Source of the DNA: Timema cristinae
Taxonomy: Eukaryota; Arthropoda; Insecta; Phasmatodea; Timematidae
Assembly (NCBI GenBank): GCA_039000515.1
Contig: JBCFYV010000100.1
Coordinates: 22,768,305 to 22,832,304 of the forward strand
Reading direction: 5' to 3'
DNA length: 64,000 nt
The notes beneath the pieces were generated by a model. That model was not told the DNA's origin. It worked only from the letters and a program-made list of their open reading frames with translations, and did not search any database. The translations under genes and the position numbers were made by a program. Of this stretch, positions 57,613 through 64,000 are shown piece by piece (positions within the stretch are counted from its first letter, which is position 1; each line of letters begins with the position of its first letter).

Positions 57613-57845
57613 TACCCTATAATATCCGCTTATGAGTGCAGATCATGTAACTAATTATTCCTCTATGCTTCACTATATGCATTCCTTTTGTGATCAAGTT
57701 TATAATTGCCCTTGCCTTGAAATTATAGATCTTTTTTATTTTTAAATATTGAACGTTTGTAAATACAATAACTAAATTACATCTTAGAGAGTGTTTCTTA
57801 GTTAAGTGTATGTTTATAAGGTTGAGTTGAAGACTTGTTTTGTAG

Positions 57846-58002
57846 AATGACGCCCTCTGCAAGGTGGTCCTCCTCCTCACCAAGTATTTCCGTCTGAGCA
57901 ACTACTTGTGGATGTTCTGTGAAGGACTGTATCTTCATCGGGTCATCTCGTCAAGCTTCGCTCAGAATGAAAGACTGGTCGTCTTCTATTCCATCGGTTG
58001 GG
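57846..58002 (+). CDS. GPCR exon 6: TM3, second intracellular loop and start of TM4 (residues 283-335)
   Basis: It follows GTTTTGTAG in phase 0 and ends with a single G before gtacgt, phase 1. It encodes NDALCKVVLLLTKYF, NYLWMFCEGLYLHRVI and LVVFYSIGWG. The TM3 cysteine is expected to pair with the loop-2 cysteine of exon 7. N..WMF.EG.YLH is one of the strongest class B signatures. Confidence 0.93.
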
Positions 58003-59535
58003 GTACGTAGCCCCCTTTCTCCCCCACACACACGTAATTGAAACAGGTGTGGCACCATTCCAGACGTGGTGTGGAATGGGCTTAGGGATTTGAAAATGTA
58101 TCGATACGTTACTAATATTTCCCTTTCGATACTAGTATTTTTTACTCTATACTTTTTTCCTCAATACTTTTACTGATATTAGTACTCACATTAATCATAT
58201 TTAATTATTAAATAAGTTTCCATCAGCTACATTTTCATAGACATTTTTAAAGCTGGTATGATATCACTTTTTATAATATCCATTATACAATACTATAGAG
58301 TATACCTTCTAAGTTCCAACACATAACATAGGCACGATAAACCTAAATATACTATAATATGGTTAAATCATTATAATTCTCAGTGTTTAAATAAATATGA
58401 AAATACAATTATTACTACAATGTAAAAGTTGAAACTATTGCTTGATAAAAAAATATATTTTTCTCCAGATTAAAATTTTGGTACCGATACTTACTGCTAT
58501 CTATACTTTTATTTCGATACTAGTAGGGTATCGATAATTTTCTTCCGATACTTTAAATGAGTACAGTTTCAATACCACATCTATAAATGGGCTGTCACAC
58601 TTTAAAATTGAGCTATTACTCAAACATTATCGGTGAACAGTTAACATTTTTCTATAACATTATAAATGTAACTTTACAACAAATGATTATTTTTATAGTA
58701 TGGCACATTTGACCCAGAAGAACATGACATCCACGTTCGGTCGCCTGATATGTAGACTATTAGCCTCTCTGGTGACACATAATGTTGCTCAGGGTACACC
58801 ATAGGAGGTTGTCTACACGTAGTGTAAAGTTGTAGAGCCGGTGGGAATCTTAACCTAACTTAGGCTTAATTTACCAAACCCCGGTGACCGTTGGGATTAT
58901 TCCCCTTAGGGTAAAATTACCCAAGGTACCAGCCAATAATCGAACCCGGGACCCTTTGGCTCGTAGCCAGATACACGGAACACTGCACCACAAGGCTGGT
59001 TAGCGAATGATTGAGCCTTACGAATGGGCATTTAAAGCACCTTTTATAAAGTACAAACATCTTTTTTACAGTCACCATTGATAACATTTGACTATATTAT
59101 TTTAATTTTATACGTATCGATAATATCAATCAAAAGTGTCAGCCTCGGATCACACCATTTGACATATAGGTCAAAGGTCAATAAGTGAAATTAGATCTAG
59201 TAGCTTTTTCTAGCTGTCAGATAATATGTCCATTCAAAGAAAACTGAGGTAATCCAACAAACCAGCGATAGGCTGTGTTTGTGTCTCTTATTCGTGAGAT
59301 ATGTGTTCATTCTCAACCGGATGTAGTTAGAAAAGAATAGGAGTGAGAGTTTAATAGGTGTTTTAAATAATATCTCTCGGTGAATGATGTTGAAGTTATT
59401 TATGGCTCCCCTTCCTTTAAAGAGTCCTCGATACATATAAAATAATCTAAGTTGCGAATAGCACAAACAGGTAGTAAAATGCGCAGAGTAATATCGTTTA
59501 CAATCCAATAAAGTAACAATCTGTATTTGTTTCAG
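58003..59535 (+). other. Intron 6 of the GPCR gene
   Basis: Bounded by gtacgt and TTGTTTCAG. The only recognised feature is a minus-strand SINE-3 (58705-59003). The stretch 58020-58700 is AT-rich with repeated GATACTAGTA-like words (near 58128 and 58516) and no gene; 59005-59530 shows nothing recognisable. Confidence 0.8.
58705..59003 (-). mobile_element. SINE-3, body type b
   Basis: Minus-strand head (complement GAACACTGCACCACAAGGCT), B-box complement CGAACCCGGGACC, first half as in type a, and 3' half containing CAGGGTACACCATAGGAGGT on the + strand. Confidence 0.88.
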
Positions 59536-59663
59536 GCTTGCCGCTGGCGTTTGTCCTCCTGTATGCTCTATTCAGGGCCTTATTCTCAGATACAGATTGC
59601 TGGGCGTTCCCCACCTCTTACTCTGAATGGATATTATATGTTCCATGTCTCTTCAGCCTGCTG
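59536..59663 (+). CDS. GPCR exon 7: TM4, second extracellular loop and start of TM5 (residues 335-377)
   Basis: It starts after TTGTTTCAG with GC, completing the GGC codon from exon 6, and ends CTG CTG before gtaaga, phase 0. It reads GLPLAFVLLYALFRALF, then DTDCWAF (loop-2 cysteine followed by W) and SEWILYVPCLFSLL entering TM5. A 34-bp tandem array begins about 63 bases past the donor. Confidence 0.92.
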
Positions 59664-59725
59664 GTAAGAACACACTTGGGATATTTCCATAGGATACCTT
59701 GGGGGTTCAAACAAGGGTCGTCACA

Positions 59726-60135
59726 TGGCTGTTGAAGTAGTCAAATAGGTATCAATACATGGCTGTTGAAGTAGTCAAATAGGTATCAATACATGGCTGT
59801 TGAAGTAGTCAAATAGGTATCAATACATGGCTGTTGAAGTAGTCAAATAGGTATCAATACATGGCTGTTGAAGTAGTCAAATGTGTGTCAATACATGGCT
59901 GTTGAAGTAGTCAAATAGGTATCAATACATGGCTGTTGAAGTAGTCAAATAGGTATCAATACATGGCTGTTGAAGTAGTCAAATAGGTATCAATACATGG
60001 CTGTTGAAGTAGTCAAATAGGTATCAATACATGGCTGTTGAAGTAGTCAAATGTGTGTCAATACATGGCTGTTGAAGTAGTCAAATAGGTATCAATACAT
60101 GGCTGTTGAACTAGTCAAATGTGTGCCAATACAGG
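59726..60135 (+). repeat. 34-bp tandem array just after exon 7
   Basis: Unit ATGGCTGTTGAAGTAGTCAA plus ATAGGTATCAATAC, about 12 copies. The variant AAATGTGTGTCAATAC occurs at regular places (about 59880, 60050), hinting at block duplication. It starts about 63 bases after the exon 7 donor. Confidence 0.93.
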
Positions 60136-60224
60136 GAAGTTGAAGAAATTCAATGGTGCTGTAATCGTCAAAAAAATATAATTCAAAATTTTTATGGATA
60201 TGGACGTTTTATTAACCACTGAAC

Positions 60225-60965
60225 CCCCAAAAAAAATCGTTTTTCGATGTAGTTTATCTTTCTGTCTGTGTGATTGTGTATCTGTAACTTACCCGCCTCG
60301 GTGGCGTAGTTGGCTAACTCGCTTTTGTTGAATCTCGACTGCTGAGGACGGGGAGATCAAGGTTTGAATCTCGGTCGGGTGAACTGGGGTGGTTTTTCCT
60401 AAATGGTTTTCCACTCTCCCTCCACGCAAATGCGGGTTCACTTCCTCTAATTCAACCATCCCAATTCCTAATCCATTGGCGTAATTAGTACTTAAAGCGT
60501 ATAACCCGAACGGGTAGTAAGACGCGGTGTTAAATATTATTATTATCTGTAACTTGTTCTAGAGCCAGAACCGTTTTACTGACCTGGTTGAAACTGATTA
60601 TATAGTGTTTTAATAGGGTTTCCCAGAGTAATTTTTGAAATTATATATTTAGCCCTAAAATTAAGGGTAGTTTACTGAAAGACAAAAAGAAATAATCTTA
60701 TTTTATCAAAATCCGCTATTACGAACTTGATTTAAGTTTATTTCCAGGCAATGTTTAAAAATATTTTTATTTTCTCATATTAATTATTTTAAAAGTACTC
60801 TACATAAATGGAGATTTACAATTTTTAGCATATTTCTGAATCTATTTGAGGTACGAGATAGCTTATATCTCAAAATTTGTAGTAGTATTAATAATAAAAA
60901 GTTTGCTTATTGTGAACGAAGATATTACTTTTTTTTCCCATATGTTTCTGTAAAAGTGTATGATT
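60225..60965 (+). mobile_element. Second copy of the Helitron-like repeat, split by SINE-1
   Basis: TTATCTTTCTGTCTGTGTGA, the SINE-1 insertion, then TTGTTCTAGAGCCAGAACCG and TTAAGGGTAGTTTACTGAAA match 31420-31580. No 3' hairpin is seen here. Confidence 0.55.
60292..60536 (+). mobile_element. SINE-1 with clear target-site duplication
   Basis: Full copy with head CCGCCTCGGTGGCGTAGTTG and tail CCCGAACGGGTAGTAAGACG, followed by an ATT-rich end. TATCTGTAACTT occurs immediately before (60279-60290) and just after the ATT end (60544-60555). The target is a dispersed Helitron-like repeat also seen near 31430. Confidence 0.93.
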
Positions 60966-61114
60966 TTTCATTCTTTGTTGTAATGTGATTATCTTTTTAT
61001 CCGTCATGTTTCTACAACAATATTTATTATTTTGTTTCACAAGTCTTACACATTTTAATTAAATTCAGTATCTTCACTTGTGTTTGTCATACTTTATCCT
61101 AATGGATAATTTTC

Positions 61115-61408
61115 AATTATTGTGGTCTTTGAGTAAAGTGCTCAGGACCAGATTTTCGTGGGTTCAAACTCAGCCCGGGTCGAAGGCTTACTCTTGAGAG
61201 ATTAAAATACGTAGCACAACATCCTTCGGAGGGGAATTAAAGGCGTCGATTCTATATCGATTGTGGCATGTAAAATAATTCTGGAATGTATGTTAAAATA
61301 CGTTTCCCGGCCAAATTTGTAGGCCCTTTTACTCTCGCTCATAGAAATTCTCGTGTGCTGATATAATCAGTCGATTCAGAAAGTGCACTTTAAATACCTC
61401 AAATAAAA
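61115..61408 (+). mobile_element. SINE-4
   Basis: Head GTGGTCTTTGAGTAAAGTGC, B box GGGTTCAAACTCAGC, body, tail CTCGTGTGCTGATATAATCA and AAGTGCACTTTAAATACCTC. Confidence 0.88.
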
Positions 61409-61429
61409 AATAGATATGTTATCTTAGTA

Positions 61430-61870
61430 TATATTTACTTGTATTTGTCATAGGCCCTACTATATTTTAACTGATATCCATCCTACTGTATATTCGCGTC
61501 TTTTGTTATAGGCTCTATTGTATCTTTATTATTATTATTATTATTATTATTAGCCCCACGTCTTACTACCCGTTCGGGTTTTACGCACTTACGCTAACGT
61601 GTAATGGTACGGTGATTGTGAGATGAAATGGAGGACCTACTGTTTAACGTGGGATCCGAACCACGTTGGAGGCCTGGCATACCTATTGTATCTTAATTGA
61701 TACCTATCCTACTGTATCTTTACTTGTATTTGTCATACTCTATCTTAATTTATATTTTTCTTACTGTATATTCACTTGTATCTGTAATAGGCCCTACTCT
61801 GTCCAACTGTCTATTCACTTATATTTGTCTAACTGTATCTTCTCTGTTCATATTGTTGTTGATATATACC
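61430..61870 (+). repeat. Degenerate tandem repeat before exon 8
   Basis: Words TACTGTATCTT, CACTTGTATTTGTC, ATAGGCCCTACT and TATCTTAATT recur about every 50 bases, interrupted by the SINE-2 at 61527. It runs to within about 20 bases of the exon 8 acceptor. Confidence 0.6.
61527..61682 (-). mobile_element. SINE-2, 5'-truncated
   Basis: Minus-strand copy with (ATT)n, tail and second body half. CTATTGTATCTT flanks it at 61515-61526 and 61683-61694; the surrounding DNA repeats similar words, so the duplication is likely but not certain. Confidence 0.85.
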
Positions 61871-61886
61871 GTACATATATCCACAG

Positions 61887-61972
61887 GTGAACACGATATT
61901 CCTGGTGAACATTATAAGGATTCTGATGAGCAAGTTGAGAGCATCTCACAGTCAGGAATCTAGCCAATACAG
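61887..61972 (+). CDS. GPCR exon 8: TM5 end and third intracellular loop (residues 378-406)
   Basis: It starts after TATCCACAG in phase 0 and ends in AG before gtacag, phase 2. It encodes VNTIFLVNIIRILMSKLRAS, then SQESSQYR. NT.FL.NI.RIL..KLR is the TM5 and loop-3 block of calcitonin-like receptors and includes the basic G-protein contact region. Confidence 0.92.
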
Positions 61973-62539
61973 GTACAGAACACTACCAACTATGGGAGCG
62001 CCAAATACAAATTTTCAATTCGAAGCGAACTCGAATCGAATACATTAAATATTCTCGAAGCTAAATCCATGTTGGAATATTATTTTTTTGTTGCGTTATT
62101 CTTTAAAAAATATTATATTTTGATTATTTATATAAGTTTATGCACTGAGATTACTTGGTAAGTGTTTTATTGCACAAATTATTTGTTATAGTCAGTTTTA
62201 TTCTAATAAATCAAGTTAGTATCACAACTTAAAATTATTCAATATTACATCAGTTTTTTCCCGTGTGAATATTGATTTGTAAGGACATAACAGCTCAAAA
62301 TGGCAATAATTTACCATTACTGGCAAAGATTTGTAATTGTTGAAGCCAGAATTTTTTTGAAATTAAATCGAAGTTGATATTGGTTTCGGAGCCAAGTCGA
62401 AGTTTCAAATCTTCGCACACCCCTACTGCCAGCATATGGTAATTTTTGATGAACTATTGGATTTCATAAGTAAGGTTTAACCAAAAATATTGTAAAATTT
62501 GAATACAGCGAAAGAAAGTTTACAATATTTAAATTATTG

Positions 62540-62905
62540 TTTAAGTTTTGGCAGAAGGGAGCGCGAGTAATTTTATAGTTTTTATAGAATTACATTTTTT
62601 TGGCCAAAATAAATCAAATATTTCTCCAATAGCAACATAGAGTTTAGTTTTCTGCACATGCTGATATCAACAGATCTTGACTATCTGTTAAGGGTGTCCT
62701 GGAATGTTGTCAAAACTTTTTAAATGAAGAGAAAAAGTTTTGACAAAATTCCAGGACACCCTTAACAGCTATTCAAGATAAGTTGCATGTGCAAAAAACT
62801 AAACTCTATGTTGCTACTGGAGAAATATTTGATTTATTTTTACCAAAAAATTTCAATTTTATAAAATCTTAAAAAATACTTAAACTCCCTTCGGCCTCAC
62901 CTTAA
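62540..62905. mobile_element. Foldback element (long terminal inverted repeats), complete
   Basis: Two arms of about 165 bp separated by about 20 bp: TCAAATATTTCTCCAATAGC, GTTAAGGGTGTCCTGGAATG and GTCAAAACTTTTT reappear as complements (ACAAAATTCCAGGACACCCT, GCTACTGGAGAAATATTTGA). No coding capacity. Related copies or halves at 8.7, 9.0, 22.2, 41.3, 44.2 and 46.0 kb. Confidence 0.88.
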
Positions 62906-62949
62906 GACCTGCACTAGTTGAGTTAAAGGCGTTATTATCTTCTTGTTTG

Positions 62950-63090
62950 GTTTGTTAGTAGAGGGAAGTTGGGGTTTAAAAATCAGTCTGAGGGTTGTTT
63001 ATGTAAGTGATTTTACACTTTCCCGCCACGAAAATTCAGATGTACTTCCTCTGAAATTTCCCCTTCCTCATCCTTATCTCATTAGTAAAA
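62950..63090 (+). mobile_element. Degenerate SINE-1 body fragment
   Basis: GAGGGTTGTTTATG, TTACACTTTCCCGCCACGAA and TACTTCCTCTGAAATTTCCC resemble the SINE-1 body; head and tail are missing. Confidence 0.5.
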
Positions 63091-63667
63091 GTTTGCGAAT
63101 AGCTTACATATGTATTAAGACACAATTCACAAATAATTGAGTAGTAACATTAGTGTTGGCATATTTGTAACATTATTAGTAGTATTACTAGTTCTGTCTT
63201 TCGAAAGGTCTAATACTTTTCTCAGTGAGCTTGGACAACCAATGCATCTCATCCTCTGCCTCCTTCTTCACATCCCATAATTTTCTTCTTTACTTCAAAT
63301 CATCCATTATTTTAATCCTCCTTCTTCCTAAGCTCCTCTCGCCCTCAACCTTTCCTTCTAAAGCGTTGTGCAGAAGACAGTTCCTCTTAAGGATGTGTCT
63401 GATCCAGTTTGCTTTGTAGCGAAGAATCGCATCCTAAGACTGTTCTCTTCTCACCCAATATTCTTAGGACGTCTTCATTTGTAATTTCACGCTTTGTGAC
63501 ATGTTCATTATCAATACAGTATTCCATAGTAACGATTTTGTTGTGCACAAGGACTAAAGCCTTGGTAGATATTTAGAGATAATCGATCATTTGACGTCAT
63601 GAAGTATATCTGAGTGTGAAAAGTATCGATGGTAGAACGTCCATTCTAGCTTGGTGTGGGGTTTCAG

Positions 63668-63847
63668 GAAAGCCGTGCGGGCCACGTTGGTTCTCGTACC
63701 CCTGTTTGGCTTGCACTTCGTGGTGACTATCTACAGGCCTGCTAACGGCATCTGCAGATGGGAGGAGTACTACGTGTACCTGGACTGTCTATTGGATGGC
63801 CTGCAGGGGCCTTCGTCGCCATCATCTTCTGCTACTGGAATGGCGAG
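63668..63847 (+). CDS. GPCR exon 9: TM6 and TM7, with a one-base deletion (residues 406-466)
   Basis: It starts after GGTTTCAG; the first G completes AGG. The reading KAVRATLVLVPLFGLHFVV, then IYRPANGICRWEEYYVYLD and CLLDGLQG, covers TM6, loop 3 and the start of TM7. At 63806-63809 a run of four G leaves the frame. If five G are assumed, the remaining 13 codons read as a normal TM7 end (AFVAIIFCYWNGE) up to the donor GAG|gtagag. As written, the frame runs into an intronic stop at 63849. Because every other exon is intact, I favour a sequencing or assembly error over a dead gene. Confidence 0.88.
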
Positions 63848-64000
63848 GTAGAGTCTACATTTCTTAGGAAGGGCTTTTAAAAGAAATGAACTCTGAAGGG
63901 TACAAGGGAAAAGAGGGAAGTTTCCTTACACACATTTCTTGGGAAAACTTTTATATCTCAAACCCCTTAAGGACCCCAACAAATACATAAAATTAATTAA

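Larger units (their letters stand above)
55473..57845 (+). other. Intron 5 of the GPCR gene
   Basis: Bounded by gtgatt and GTTTTGTAG. The right half is the 46-bp array and the LINE remnant around it (56180-57610). About 55560-56180 and 57615-57840 contain no feature I can name. Confidence 0.8.
59664..61886 (+). other. Intron 7 of the GPCR gene
   Basis: Bounded by gtaaga and TATCCACAG. It contains the 34-bp array, a Helitron-like repeat interrupted by SINE-1, a SINE-4 copy, a truncated SINE-2 and, at about 61430-61870, a degenerate tandem of TACTGTAT/CACTTGTATTTGTC words running up to exon 8. The stretch 60965-61115 is AT-rich with no feature. Confidence 0.8.
61973..63667 (+). other. Intron 8 of the GPCR gene
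   Basis: Bounded by gtacag and GGTTTCAG. It contains a full foldback element (62540-62905) and a fragment of a SINE-1 body (about 62950-63090). Nothing is recognised at 61980-62535 or 63095-63660. Confidence 0.8.
24070..63847 (+). other. Class B1 (secretin-family) GPCR gene, calcitonin-receptor-like; nine exons, 3' end outside window
   Basis: The nine exons listed separately join in phase (intron phases 0,1,1,2,0,1,0,2) to about 466 residues. Order: signal peptide, cysteine-rich ectodomain, TM1 to TM7. In this family a peptide hormone binds the ectodomain and the helical core couples to G proteins, usually Gs and cAMP, at the plasma membrane. Class B marks visible are CPRTWDGWLCW, W.DYT.C before TM1, HRNLF in TM2, the TM3 cysteine with NYLWMFCEGLYLH, DCW in loop 2, QYRKAVRATLVLVPLFG leading into TM6, and LLDGLQG in TM7. 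The TM6 segment reads PLFGLHF, whereas insect PDF receptors as I recall them have PLLGITN; this favours the DH31-receptor or Hector branch. No promoter or 5' UTR exon could be identified. The C-terminal tail is missing. Confidence 0.9.

Noticed and set aside
24070..63847. Assignment of the receptor as a PDF receptor (Pdfr)
   Set aside because: TM6-TM7 lacks the PLLGITN-type sequence I associate with PDF receptors; PLFGLHF and the TM7 block suit the calcitonin-like group.

Overview
The window looks like intron-rich, repeat-laden DNA of an arthropod, most likely an insect with a large genome. It is AT-rich, has GT-AG introns of 1.5 to 10.6 kb, and is packed with tRNA-derived SINEs, decayed LINE 3' ends, foldback DNA transposons and minisatellites. 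From memory, and not checkable here, the peptide read through the SINE-1 copies ([16 protein letters not shown]...) recurs in predicted proteins of Timema stick insects.

One real host gene is recognisable. On the + strand, from 24070 to beyond 63847, nine coding exons join in phase to give about 466 residues of a class B1 (secretin-family) G-protein-coupled receptor: signal peptide, cysteine-rich hormone-binding ectodomain with CPRTWDGWLCW, and all seven membrane helices. It is closest to the calcitonin-receptor-like insect group (DH31 receptor or Hector type); I do not assign a symbol. The last exon lacks one base in a G run inside TM7. The C-terminal tail lies beyond the window.

Region by region: 1-24 kb has no host gene that I can support. 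It holds SINEs, tandem repeats, a Ty3/Gypsy-type integrase relic (13.9-14.7 kb) and LINE 3' ends. From 24 to 64 kb the same repeats fill the eight introns. Intron 2 holds a Helitron-like end and an inverted-repeat pair. Intron 3 holds a 1026-bp PIF/Harbinger-like foldback inserted in a LINE. Intron 4 holds a reverse-transcriptase relic with two nested SINE insertions and a 2.9-kb array of 44-bp units. Intron 5 holds a 46-bp array.

Three themes stand out. First, two SINE families with unrelated heads and bodies end in the same roughly 40-nt tail, and a solo copy of that tail is inserted with its own target-site duplication, which points to a tail recognised by a partner LINE. Second, several minisatellites arise from mobile-element pieces: LINE C-terminal codons (46 bp, three loci), a SINE body (18 bp), a foldback terminus (27 bp) and perhaps a SINE tail (28 bp). 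Third, the receptor introns repeat their own splice-acceptor regions: an 89-bp duplication before exon 2 and a ladder of about 104-113-bp repeats, each ending in an acceptor-like AG, before exon 5.
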